From Hippopus hippopus (Eukaryota; Mollusca; Bivalvia; Cardiida; Cardiidae), in NCBI GenBank assembly GCA_946811185.2, contig OX328109.1, forward strand, positions 30,550,129-30,614,128: DNA of 64,000 nucleotides. Direction: 5' to 3'. This document shows, one piece after another, positions 56,301-64,000 of this stretch. The notes under the pieces are model-generated. The model was given only the letters and a program-made list of their open reading frames with translations, was not told where the DNA came from and did not search any database. The stretch's first letter is position 1; each line of letters starts with the position of its first letter. Made by a program: the position numbers and the translations under genes.

Positions 56301-57405
56301 TTTTTAAGATCATGTGACTGGCAGTACTTCAAAATGGAAACCACCTTGATATGGACGAGGTTAGATGTAGTTACGGAATCGGCCGAGTTGTGACGAGTGT
56401 AAGGGGTACTAGAATATGAATATTAAAACTCTTTCTTGATCCAATATGAAGAGAAATAACACCTGTATCCCTTCGTCTCTTTTCTTATCTTAGCAAAATC
56501 AAACATTAAATAACCATCGAAGAGGAAATTTTACAGGTATTTCAAACTGTATTATTCTTGTAGGTAAGCATTACATATTGAACTTTACATGTATATACAG
56601 AGAAAGGGAGAAAGAAAGGGAGGAAGAGATTACCTAACTGCACTATAGCGAGATTGGAATTCTTTGCAGCTAGATCACGAAGTACCTGAAATGCAGCAAA
56701 AATAATCTCCAAAAAATTAATCATGTCGTCGTAAACTACACACGTAATATTATATTGAAGTTAATAACTTTCCTGATACTTGTATTTGAAAGAAAATCGA
56801 TCTCTGATTGGCTTAACCAAACGGTTTAGCCAATCAGAAATTCTGTTACTTTTTAAATCTTAGAATAGATTAGGAATAAAATCTAAAATGGTCCGGGAAA
56901 ATGGGCCCTAGTGGGCATACAATGACCCGGTGGGATATCGGAAAATTACGCTTAGAACTGCCGACAGAAATTTCGGAAAGGAGAGAATGTTTCAGCAAGA
57001 TGACGAGAAAGGAAGACAAAGAAGTTTCCTTTTTTATCCCTTATGCTAAACACGACTCACTGACCTTTACCGGATAGCATAGATCAAGATCAGGCTGCAC
57101 AGAACGTGCAGTCTGGTTTTGAATCTACACTGTCCGATAAGGAGACATATTTCCTCCAATAATGCCTTTCAAACAGCAATATTTAGGATTTTTACTATCG
57201 GCTTGAAAGTTTAATTTCTTTTGTATAGCAGGATAAGTGTTAGAGAAAATCTATGTAAGATGTATACCTTTGCTGTTTCTGGCGATCTACACGCTGCTAG
57301 TACATGTACTGGGGGTGGGGATATTCCCAAGAATCGTTCAACTAAGCCAAGGCCTATTCCACGATTGGCTCCCGTAATTAACACACTACTCGGAGAGAAA
57401 GTCAT
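53109..57405 (-). CDS. Short-chain dehydrogenase/reductase, C-factor/sniffer type, 5 exons, 252 aa, complete
   Basis: Exons 57405-57268, 56685-56634, 55664-55468, 54595-54452 and 53336-53109 join in phase (759 nt with stop), all GT..AG. The product is a classical NAD(P)-dependent Rossmann oxidoreductase: TGANRGIG glycine motif (residues 12-19), DVSD adenine-contact motif (64-67), NNAG (92-95), NISS with catalytic Ser near 157, YRSSK with catalytic Tyr173 and Lys177, then LHPGWVQTDMGG and the C-terminal GQFYNNSGHLIPW. The HPGWV..DMGG and G.F.N..G..IPW signatures point to the sniffer/C-factor (carbonyl-reductase-like) subfamily. The substrate cannot be told from sequence. No signal peptide, so probably cytosolic. 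Each catalytic motif is intact, so the gene looks functional despite repeat-filled introns. The ATG at 57405 was chosen because it lies just before the Rossmann strand (SSVLITGANRG). Confidence 0.93.
53364..53624. repeat. Family A MITE with internal duplication
   Basis: TTAACCCTTTACCACAC to GGTAAAGAGTTAA; the GTCGTCTGCAAATGGTTT block occurs twice (53530, 53565). Confidence 0.88.
53717..53966. repeat. Family B element
   Basis: TGAGCCATTCTCTGGC, core CAGCCTGCGTGGACAGCGCA, GCAGATGCATTAAGCTCCC; right end lost. Confidence 0.82.
54197..54405 (-). repeat. SINE family E copy with (TGAT)n tail
   Basis: TGACTGACTGATTGATTGAT run, then TGGTGTTTAAAGCTGTTTTC, CAGTGCACCTATCC, CCCACATAACCATCGCCG; reverse complement of the SINE body. 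Confidence 0.7.
54452..54595 (-). CDS. SDR exon 4 (residues 130-177)
   Basis: Acceptor GAAATTTCAG, donor AAG|GTAATG. Starts AFLPLLERAA, contains AAIVNISSGAGS and ends at GGGYAYRSSK, so it carries the catalytic Ser, Tyr and Lys. Confidence 0.92.
54665..55110. repeat. Family B element interrupted by family D
   Basis: Left part CGATGCTCTGGCAAAAAG to about 54738; right part from 55002 to CACAGAGCACGGCTCA at about 55109. Confidence 0.75.
54739..55001. repeat. Family D foldback element, copy 2
   Basis: TGGCCTTCAACACGCG and its inverse at the other end, flanked by TA on both sides; inner hairpins around GCCTGCGCACTACGCGCAGG and GCCTGCGCGGACTGCGCAGG. Confidence 0.88.
55468..55664 (-). CDS. SDR exon 3 (residues 64-129)
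   Basis: Acceptor AAATATTGCAG, donor AAG|GTAAGG. Carries DVSDSDSI, LTLLINNAGKAN and FKVNTVGTLMVSK, the standard SDR core. Confidence 0.93.
55715..55955. repeat. Family B element
   Basis: Left end worn (CTTGTAAAAAAGGGTATATT), CATTACACCTCGTGAGTGG, core CAGCCTGCGCGGACTGTGCA, right end CTTTTCACACA. Confidence 0.75.
56634..56685 (-). CDS. SDR exon 2 (residues 47-63)
   Basis: A 52-nt exon, acceptor TGCATTTCAG, donor G|GTAATC. Encodes VLRDLAAKNSNLAIVQL, the helix and strand leading to the DVSD motif; ends phase 1. Confidence 0.88.
56780..56930. repeat. Family F palindromic MITE, copy 2
   Basis: CTCTGATTGGCTTAACC and GGTTTAGCCAATCAGA meet at 56819-56822; flanks GAAAGAAAATCG and CTTAGAATAGATTAGGAATA. 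In SDR intron 1. Confidence 0.75.
57034..57243. repeat. Family C MITE
   Basis: TATCCCTTATGCTAAACACG to CAGGATAAGTGTTA; hairpin with GCTGCACAGAACGTGCAG. In SDR intron 1, 24 bp from the exon 1 donor. Confidence 0.83.
57268..57405 (-). CDS. SDR exon 1 (residues 1-46)
   Basis: MTFSPSSVLITGANRGIGLG holds the cofactor-binding loop; ends ACRSPETAK with donor AAG|GTATAC, phase 0. A family C MITE starts about 24 bp past the donor. Confidence 0.92.
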
Positions 57406-57443
57406 TTTGTATGTAGACACTTGGTATAGTATGGGTGTATGAA

Positions 57444-58085
57444 TTAACCCTTGTGCTTCTACATCAATTAAATGAAACTTTCCACCCTATAGTAAAAATC
57501 CGAATTATGCTATTTCAAACTTATTTTTGGAAAAGAAAGTATCTCCTTATCGGACAGTGTGGATCCGAGATCAGACTGCACGTTTTGTGCAGTCTGATCT
57601 TGATCTACACTGTCCGCAAAAGGTCAGCGAGTCGCGCTTAGCAGCCTAAGTGTTAAACAAACTTGATCAAATAATCCTGTGCTTTAACGACTCTGTGCAA
57701 AGAGACCGTGGAAAACATTGTGGGAGAAAAGAAAGAAATTGCTGATAGCCAAGCATTTTCTCCCCTCCCTGCAATGTTTTGTATCCTTTTAAAATCAGAT
57801 CTCAACATTGGATTTTAGGCCATGTTTAATTTGTTGAGTGTAAATGCTTTCGATTGGACAATACTTATATGTCGCCTGGTAAAGAATTAATCCTGTATCA
57901 GATGGCAAAATATGGGACTGTTCCGAATTGAAATAATCCGCAGACAACACTAAATGCGGCTGAAATAATTGGACTTTGAAAAGATACAAAAACGTTATGG
58001 GAAAAGGAAAAAGCATTTTCTCATTTTCCTACGGTGCTTTCAAAATTTTTTCTTCCTCTAGGTCCTCAGTTGAGTAAAAGGTTAA
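57444..58085. repeat. Chain C-A-A sharing TTAA junctions
   Basis: 57444-57656 family C, 57653-57890 family A, 57887-58085 family A (worn). TTAA at 57653-57656 and 57887-57890 serve two elements each. Begins 39 bp upstream of the SDR ATG, so it occupies the promoter region. Confidence 0.8.
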
Positions 58086-58172
58086 AATGATATCGACCAA
58101 CATTCATAACAGCCCGGACATCCGTTACTTATGTATAACCATATTCGGATGAGCTAGTGTAATCAACGGAAA

Positions 58173-58383
58173 TTAAACCTTAGGCTACTGAGCGCGATTC
58201 ATCGGGTTTTAAGGACAGTGTGGACCAAGATCAGAATGCACAAAACATGCAGTCTGATCTTGGATCTACACTGTTTGATACGGTAACATTCTTCTCCTAA
58301 ATTTAACTTTGAAAAACTAAGATCTGGGTTTTTACAATGGGCTTCAAAGTTTCATGTAACTTGTTTAGCAGTTTAAGGGTTAA
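58173..58383. repeat. Family C MITE
   Basis: TTAAACCTTAGGCTACTGAG to GTTTAAGGGTTAA; hairpin core present. Confidence 0.83.
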
Positions 58384-58397
58384 CCATCGTATCATTT

Positions 58398-58672
58398 ATA
58401 GCAGAGTCCCGGTTGAGCAGTGGGTAGCCAACAGGACTTGAGAACAGGGAGTCGCCGGTTCGAATCCCCAGCTCGGAAAATTTCGTTCCGAGGATTGATA
58501 ATAGTGCGACAGAATTCATTCCTCTCTGGTCGCTGATCATCATTTCGACGATTGTTACGTGTTAAAGCAGCTAGCGGTTTGGGGAAATATTGTGCGAAGT
58601 ACTGGTAAGAGAAACTCCAGGATAGCATGGATAGGTGTACTGGCCGTCGCGATATGACTGAAATCCATTTTT
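58398..58672 (+). repeat. SINE family E copy
   Basis: GAGTCGCCGGTTCGAATCCC (near-perfect B box), TTTCGTTCCGAGGATTGATA, GGATAGGTGTACTGGCCGTC; the end is replaced by a family B fragment (about 58665-58760). Confidence 0.75.
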
Positions 58673-58769
58673 GTGTTGCAACCAACCTAATCATGAGGTA
58701 AACTGGTTCCTTGGGCTGCATAAAATTGATCAATAGCAAAAAGTTTCGATCCAAGTCACCAACTATTCT

Positions 58770-60680
58770 GCATTGCGTTCTTCGTCATATTCTAGATTTA
58801 GAGGGTAGGCTAACCTTTCTTTTAGCCAATCACAAATTGCGTTATTTTGAAATTTAAAAGGAAAAACAATCTTCAAAACACACATGTACTCGTTTTCAGC
58901 CAGTATTAACCCATTTTATCTTTATCTGACCAAACTATAATCATTCTTTGCATCTTCATGTCAAATGTTGCCCCTGACGGTTGCATGGTTGCATAGATTA
59001 CGACCGATAGAAAATGCAGTTCATTTACTTGGGGCTATCAAACTGGTGAAATCACTGTTGTGACCTTTCCGGCTTTAAATTGAAGATTTCCTTTATGTAC
59101 GTTTGTATGCCTTACATATTATATATATCAGTAATTTATCTATGTTTACACAGCTGACTAAATTCTGTACCATTCTTCGGTCTATCAGTTTTTCACAACA
59201 CTTTTTTTTCCTGTGGCTGTAAAGATGTATCCTTAAGAATTATAGAACGAGTGTTTTTAATTATGTCTGTATGTCTATTACACGTATGTACGCTGTAACT
59301 TGTTAACATGTGTCTAGACTGTATCACATGTAAGAATGAGGCAATAATGACCCAAGAAAGATAACAAAGCTAAAAAAGTACTCTTTTGTTTCTAGGTTTG
59401 ACCTCATTGTCGATTGGTAAACTATTTTATCATATTCCCATCAGTGAATTACTGGGATTTCACAATGAATAACACCACCAGTGATGATAAATATGGTATC
59501 ATCACTAGTAAAGATATAGTTTTAGAATGTTTGAAGGAACTACTTTTTTTCCTATATTGCTCATATTGTACCATTCTTGATAATTATTAGAATAAAAAAG
59601 GGTGACTTAGAAATGTAATAAATAAAACAACTTGTTGTGTGTGATATTAAAAGTCTGTCACACAAATGGAGTTTGATGCGATTAAAAAACTCGTCCTTCG
59701 GACTCTGACTTTTTTTTTTTTCAACCGCATCACACCCCCATCATAGAGACAGGTTTTTAATATCACACACATCCAGTTGATTATCCTCAACATACTATGT
59801 AAACAATGAACTGTGTCATGATGACTTTCATCAATCTTCGGAGAGACGCTTTGCCAAGCTGGGTTTGGAATTCACAAACTCATTTCTTCATAGGGATTGA
59901 CCCGTTTGAATCTGAAATGGTGTCGCACCACTGCAAGATTACTTCCGGGTCGTAGTAGTCAAAAGCAGTCCCATTTGAAATTTTGCGATAGCACTTTTGT
60001 TGCACTGTCTCATGGAGTTGAAAGGGCTTGGTGGTAAACTAGTATAATTTTCTTCAACCTTAGGCAATGGGGGCCACTTAGATGTGTTTTTATTGTATAT
60101 TGACAGGACTATATTGTGTCACTGTAGGAACAAAAACTTGGGGTCATGGCCGTGAACAGGTGTTTTTTGTGAGAAAAATTTTAGGGTGCCTGTGTTGGTT
60201 GGGATTTAGCGAAAAACGCAATCGGTTGACATGGTTTTTTCAGGGACTATTGATCTACTTGTGTGAGCAACAGACGGAGAAGCCAAAGGTTTGCCATTAA
60301 TCGACCCGTGAAGCTTCAAAGATGGTCTTTTTAACTCTATTTTCAATATGGCAAAAATTCAGTGTTGTGGCACCTAATACAAGTGTCAAATTCAGTTGAA
60401 AATCTTGTTTCGGTCGAGACTGAAAGCACTCTGTACAGGCGATGGTTAACAGTACATCCGGCACCTTACTTCAGCATGTGAAATAATCCTTATTTAAATC
60501 ACGAATGCTTTTTGTTATCGGCTCAATCTGTGGTTATGTTTCAGAATAAAGTGTCTTGGCGATATCAATAGTTCATTAATTAGCGGTTCTACATCCATTC
60601 AACGTAACTTATTTCTCACATGTGTGTGACACGTGTGCTTCAAGGTGTGGAGAAAATTACTTTATACATATTTCTTTTAT
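58770..60680. other. Intergenic stretch without a recognisable gene
   Basis: Contains a family F half (TTTTAGCCAATCACAAATTG at 58820), a foldback at 59633-59775, and otherwise unique-looking sequence. The open frame at 60082-60300 has no recognised signature. Confidence 0.4.
59633..59775. repeat. Foldback repeat with TCGTCCTTCGGACT centre
   Basis: Arms TGTGTGTGATATTAAAA and TTTTTAATATCACACACA, inner GATGCG and CGCATC, and a central hairpin AGTCCGAAGGAC-type. Confidence 0.75.
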
Positions 60681-60682
60681 GT

Positions 60683-60909
60683 TTAACTCTTTACCAAACG
60701 AAAGAATTTTAGACTTGTCCAAATTTAAAGCGTTTGCAGAAGACAAAACATGTGTGACTCCAAATTTGAAGTGTATTATTTGAAGGGTAGAAAACATTTT
60801 GGGAAGGAGAAAATGCTGGTTACCAGCATTTTCTCCTTTTCCCATAAGGTTTTCCAAAGACCTCTTACACAAGTTCGTTAAAAGTCGGAATCGTGTGGGA
60901 AAGGGTAAA
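60683..60909. repeat. Family A MITE in the promoter of the secreted-protein gene
   Basis: TTAACTCTTTACCAAACG to GTGTGGGAAAGGGTAAA; hairpin core present; ends 13 bp before the ATG at 60923. Confidence 0.85.
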
Positions 60910-60922
60910 TTATAAGAGAAAT

Positions 60923-60998
60923 ATGGCAGCTAACGCCTTAAGATTTACGTTTCTTATATTTTATGCACTTTTTGTATTTTTGACGTTTACAAAAACAG
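60923..60998 (+). CDS. Secreted protein exon 1 (signal peptide)
   Basis: ATG in a plausible context (AGAAATATGG); 25 codons plus one base; donor ACAG|GTTGGT. Encodes the hydrophobic leader. Confidence 0.7.
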
Positions 60999-63449
60999 GT
61001 TGGTGGATCTTATAATTTATTATGTGTATTTTTTTCAATGGTTTGCTGGTTATTGTCTTGCTGCAATAAATACTGAATTAAAATTCTGGTTTAGAAAGAC
61101 TTTGGGTTAACTTATTGGTAAGCGATTGTATAAAGTTCTGGTCAACTTTAACAAGAATCGAATTTGTTTAACTTACTGGTTTTAAGTTGTCCCTTAGGCT
61201 GCTAAGCGCGACTCACTGACCATTTGCGGACAGTGTAGATCAAGATCAGACTGCACAGAACGTGCATTCTGATCTTTGATCTACACTGTCCGATAAGGAG
61301 ATATTTTACTCCAAAAATTAAGTTTGAAGTACATGTATCATTATTCGAATTTTTACTATCGATTTGAAAGTTTTGTTCAACTTACTTAGCAGGATAAGGG
61401 TTAAGAATGGTAGTGTATAGGGGCCCTGATTTCTGTGCTAGAGACCGGAAAACATCTTGTCTACGGCGGTGGGTCTGGGTCTTTCTCGAGAGTCGGACAC
61501 GCAAGTCGAAAGTAGTGTTACACCTCTAAACTATACTGTCGCTTGATGCAATGAAAATTGAATGATTTTCAGATGAGGGTCAGTGTTTTTTCGTTTTATT
61601 TTCAGATGAGAGTCAGTGTTTTCTCGTATTATTTTCAGATTAGAGTCAGTGTTTTCTCGTATTATTTTCGGATGAGAGTCAGTGTTTTCTGTTATTATTT
61701 TCAGATGAGAGTCAGTATTTTCTTGTACTATTTTCAGATAAGAGTCAGTGTTTTCTTGCATTATTTTGATGAGAGTCAGTGTTTTCTTGTATTATTTTCA
61801 GATGAGAGTCAGTGTTTTCTTGATTATGACCAAATGTTTAAATGTGATTTCGCCAAAGTATGTCGAGACTTGAACAATCCAAAACTACATGGAGGTAAGA
61901 TTATTTAAGATTTTTGTCACACCACTACACCAGTCTGAAAATTACTGCAATTATTTGCGATATCTATTAGCTCTTTCCATACTGTAGACGACACTAAAAG
62001 CTTTTGTTGACAGTGTAGATCAAAATTAGACTGCACGGAACGTCCAGTCTGATCTCTGATCCACTCTGTCCACTTCTTTATTCTGGATTATGACCAAACT
62101 GGTTCTCCATTTTGCAGCGAAATTGTATTAGTGGCCTTTAAAAAAAGTGTGATTTTGTTTATTTAGTAGTGAAAGAGTTAAAGCTGTATAGAACTAGGTT
62201 TCAACAAAAGAAAAAGCGATGCTCTCGCAAAATGTGATTTCCCGTGGTGCATAACAGATTACTAAGCAAGTCATCTTATAACTATGGGTCCATAAAATCC
62301 ATTTCTGTCCAACAACCGACTAAATCATGGGGTAGAAATGTCATTGGACATGCAGAAAATTAACCAATGGAAAGAAGTTTCTACCCTGGTCAACCTGCAC
62401 TTTATTGGGTCTTATTTCTAGACTGAAAATGTCTGTTTTGTTTATCCGGCGCACTACGAGTTTATTTTTCGTCATCCGTTTCAAAATGAATACAGTACTT
62501 TGATTTGTTTTATACAGAAATACGTGACTCAGACAGTGGCTCCTTTAACTGTTACTTTGGATGGACGCCATTTTGTATACAGTCGATACCAGACGGTGTG
62601 ACGGACGGAAAGAAATTTTGTGACAACGAATATCCCGGAAGCAAATTTGTGCATGAACATGACCTGAAACAGTGTGAACGTATGTTTTTGGTTTAACCTC
62701 TCACCTGACAACAAAATTTAAAATAGTATAAAATGAAAGATTTTCCAGACTACAAATCAAATGTGCCTCAATTGATGGGGTTTACAAGTTCCTGACAGAT
62801 TAGAAAACATTGTGGGAACGATGATATAGATTAAAATCTATACTTTAAAAAAATATAGTATATTATATAATTGAAAATTTTACTTTTAGACAATATGCAA
62901 ATTATAAGGAAAAAGAGGGAATTGCTAGCCTGGTTACTTTTCCATACATCTTTTCAAGAAAGAGTTTCGGCAATTTTCATATTTCAGTGCCTCTAACGCC
63001 GTCATTGTTTCTTTAACCTTTCACCACACAATCTGGAGCTTTAACGATCCTGAGGTAAAAATCCAACATTTTCTCCTTTTCCCACAATATTTTCTTACCC
63101 TGTCAATGCCAAGTCTCATTATTTGAACAATATTTAACCTGTTGCATGCAAATGCTTTCATTTTAGTTAATTTTTTCTCGTCTGGTAAATATTTAACTTT
63201 GAAACTAATAAATAATTCCATACAATTTTCAAGCCGATGGTAAAAACCCGAATAATGCTTAAGACTAATTTTTTTGAGAAAATATCTCCTTATAGGATGG
63301 TGTAGATGAAAGATCGGACTGCATCTTCTGTGCAGTCTGATCTTGATCTACACTGTCCGCAAAAGGTCAGCGAGTCACGCTTAGCAGCCTAATGGTTAAG
63401 AGATCTTTACTTTTATCTCATTCCAGGTAACTTGGCCTCGATCCCCTGA
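60923..63449 (+). CDS. Secreted seven-cysteine protein, 4 exons, 117 aa, complete, unknown family
   Basis: Exons 60923-60998, 61802-61894, 62518-62679 and 63427-63449 (354 nt with stop) join with all introns in phase 1. Residues 1-25 are a signal peptide by appearance: MAANALRF then a hydrophobic core (FLIFYALFVFLTF) and TKTG. The mature part has Cys at 30, 40, 46, 68, 76, 91 and 109, an odd number, so one Cys may be free or form an intermolecular bond. Exon 3 has a dense aromatic/cysteine pattern (NCYFGWTPFC, KKFCDNEYPGSKF). I know no matching domain. All-phase-1 introns are typical of extracellular modular proteins. Intron 1 ends in an array of duplicated splice acceptors. A MITE ends 13 bp before the ATG. 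Confidence 0.72.
61189..61404. repeat. Family C MITE
   Basis: CCCTTAGGCTGCTAAGCGCG to GCAGGATAAGGGTTAA; hairpin GACTGCACAGAACGTGCA. In intron 1 of the secreted-protein gene. Confidence 0.87.
61572..61830 (+). repeat. 33-bp tandem array of duplicated 3' splice sites (8 copies)
   Basis: Eight copies of a unit made of GATGAGAGTCAGTGTTTTCT plus a T-rich tract ending TTTTCA; unit lengths are 33,33,33,33,33,31,33 and the last copy is exon 2 itself. Copies 1, 2, 3, 5, 6 and 8 keep the AG acceptor; copy 4 has CGG and copy 7 has lost CA. Read in exon phase, copies 1-3 hit TAG at the start of copy 3 and copies 5-6 hit TGA at the end of copy 6. Confidence 0.9.
61802..61894 (+). CDS. Secreted protein exon 2 (residues 26-56)
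   Basis: Acceptor ATTATTTTCAG, donor GGAG|GTAAGA. Encodes DESQCFLDYDQMFKCDFAKV and onward; three cysteines. Its first 20 or so bases are the last member of the 33-bp array upstream. Confidence 0.7.
61967..62181. repeat. Family C-type MITE (Cys-gene intron 2)
   Basis: TTAGCTCTTTCCATACTG, ACTGCACGGAACGTCCAGTC hairpin, GTAGTGAAAGAGTTAA end. Confidence 0.78.
62215..62400. repeat. Worn family B half copy
   Basis: CGATGCTCTCGCAAAATG, GGTCCATAAAATCCATTTCT, GACATGCAGAAAATTAACCA, then lost before the core. Confidence 0.6.
62518..62679 (+). CDS. Secreted protein exon 3 (residues 57-110)
   Basis: Acceptor TTTTATACAG, donor GAAC|GTATGT. Encodes EIRDSDSGSFNCYFGWTPFC and ends HDLKQCE; four cysteines. 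Confidence 0.75.
62694..63399. repeat. Family A fragments, then chained A-C pair
   Basis: 62694-62820 left half of A; 63013-63196 A with only one arm; 63193-63399 family C in reverse, sharing the TTAA at 63193-63196. Confidence 0.7.
63427..63449 (+). CDS. Secreted protein exon 4 (residues 111-117 and stop)
   Basis: A 23-nt terminal coding part after acceptor TCTCATTCCAG. Completes R, then NLASIP-stop (TGA). A family C MITE ends 27 bp before it. Confidence 0.65.
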
Positions 63450-63540
63450 CGAATACTTTAGGAGCAGACCACACATGCCGTTAAACACAATAGTGGTAAC
63501 TTAAACTATTCTGGAAACTATATCAGTGTAGGAAAATCTT

Positions 63541-63546
63541 AATAAA
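63541..63546 (+). promoter_or_regulatory. Polyadenylation signal of the secreted-protein gene
   Basis: Canonical AATAAA about 92 nt after the stop codon at 63449; the first one downstream on this strand. Confidence 0.5.
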
Positions 63547-64000
63547 CTGAATACATGATGGAATTATGATTTCTTTTTCGTCGTTTTTGTTTTTCAAAGA
63601 CCAGCATTTTCTCAGTTTGTCTCAATATTTTGCCCATGTAAGACAATTCAAACACCTGAGTCTGACTCGCATGCATGCATTCTATTCCATCGCTGGCAGA
63701 CAGTCTTCAATAAAGCGCGCACTTGGTCAATGATATTTTTGGCTAAGGGGCCAACGGCGCCTAGCTTTAGTAACCACGTTTCAGACTTTTGCACGAAAGC
63801 TGCAACCACTCAGAACATCATGTATAAATGCGCGCTATTCGCTGCCTCTGATTTGCTGGAATTGCAACTGCCCTTTCCGATTGGCTTCGAACGACACACC
63901 CTTCAAACCACCTTACACAATACTAGTTATTGATCCGTGATGTAAAATAGAAATGTAAAGAGGGGGCTCGGTGTCTACATATACCGAGAAAGTGCTAAAG

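Noticed and set aside
60082..60300. Plus-strand 72-codon open frame
   Set aside because: Aromatic-rich but no homology recognised, no splice partners and no signal peptide start.
61558..61908. Open frame reading repeated QMRVSVFSYYF units
   Set aside because: It is the wrong phase across the 33-bp splice-site array; it joins the true exon 2 frame only because of the 2-bp loss.
1..64000. CRISPR array, phage or bacterial operon
   Set aside because: Regular repeats here are MITEs or microsatellites without spacer structure; genes are spliced and eukaryotic.

Overview
This is eukaryotic, intron-rich, AT-rich genomic DNA. The repeat spectrum suggests a bivalve mollusc: dense palindromic MITEs, tRNA-derived SINEs, degenerate Tc1/mariner copies and 5'-truncated LINEs. 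The short GC-palindrome repeats resemble families I remember from heterodont bivalves such as Dreissena or Mya. That species guess is inference only. No operons, bacterial genes or CRISPR arrays are present.

Four protein genes can be assembled by joining phase-compatible exons with GT..AG borders. (1) 2811-13107, minus: a complete six-exon, 224-residue glycolipid-transfer-protein (GLTP) homologue. (2) 33564 to about 45474, plus: at least five coding exons of a single-pass membrane protein with an Asp run, a Thr-rich stem and a possible SEA-like ectodomain; its 3' end is unresolved. (3) 53109-57405, minus: a complete five-exon, 252-residue short-chain dehydrogenase/reductase of the C-factor/sniffer type. 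(4) 60923-63449, plus: a complete four-exon, 117-residue secreted protein with seven cysteines, which I do not recognise. Coding exons add up to only about 2.3 kb of 64 kb.

The rest is largely transposon-derived. Family A (about 225 bp, ends TTAACCCTTTACCACAC, centre TGCTGGTAACCAGCA) and family C (about 210 bp, TTAACCCTTAGGCTGC, centre CTGCACAGAACGTGCAG) look like piggyBac-type MITEs using TTAA targets. They often form chains in which neighbours share one TTAA. Family B (about 260 bp, TGAGCCATGCTCTG ends, GC-rich hairpin core) and the related family D (about 255 bp) are other foldback elements. Two 5'-truncated non-LTR retrotransposons (33876-35806 and 47683-49375), three Tc1/mariner fossils (19330-19805, 27180-28250, 30530-31200), long-inverted-repeat elements (11683-12780, 13195-14392), several SINE families, satellites and microsatellites fill the remainder.

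The most unusual structure is at 61572-61830. The 3' splice site plus the first codons of exon 2 of the secreted-protein gene are tandemly repeated eight times in 33-bp units. Every usable upstream acceptor leads to an in-frame stop, so only the last copy is productive. A second pattern is that many exons of all four genes lie only about 10-30 bp from a MITE.
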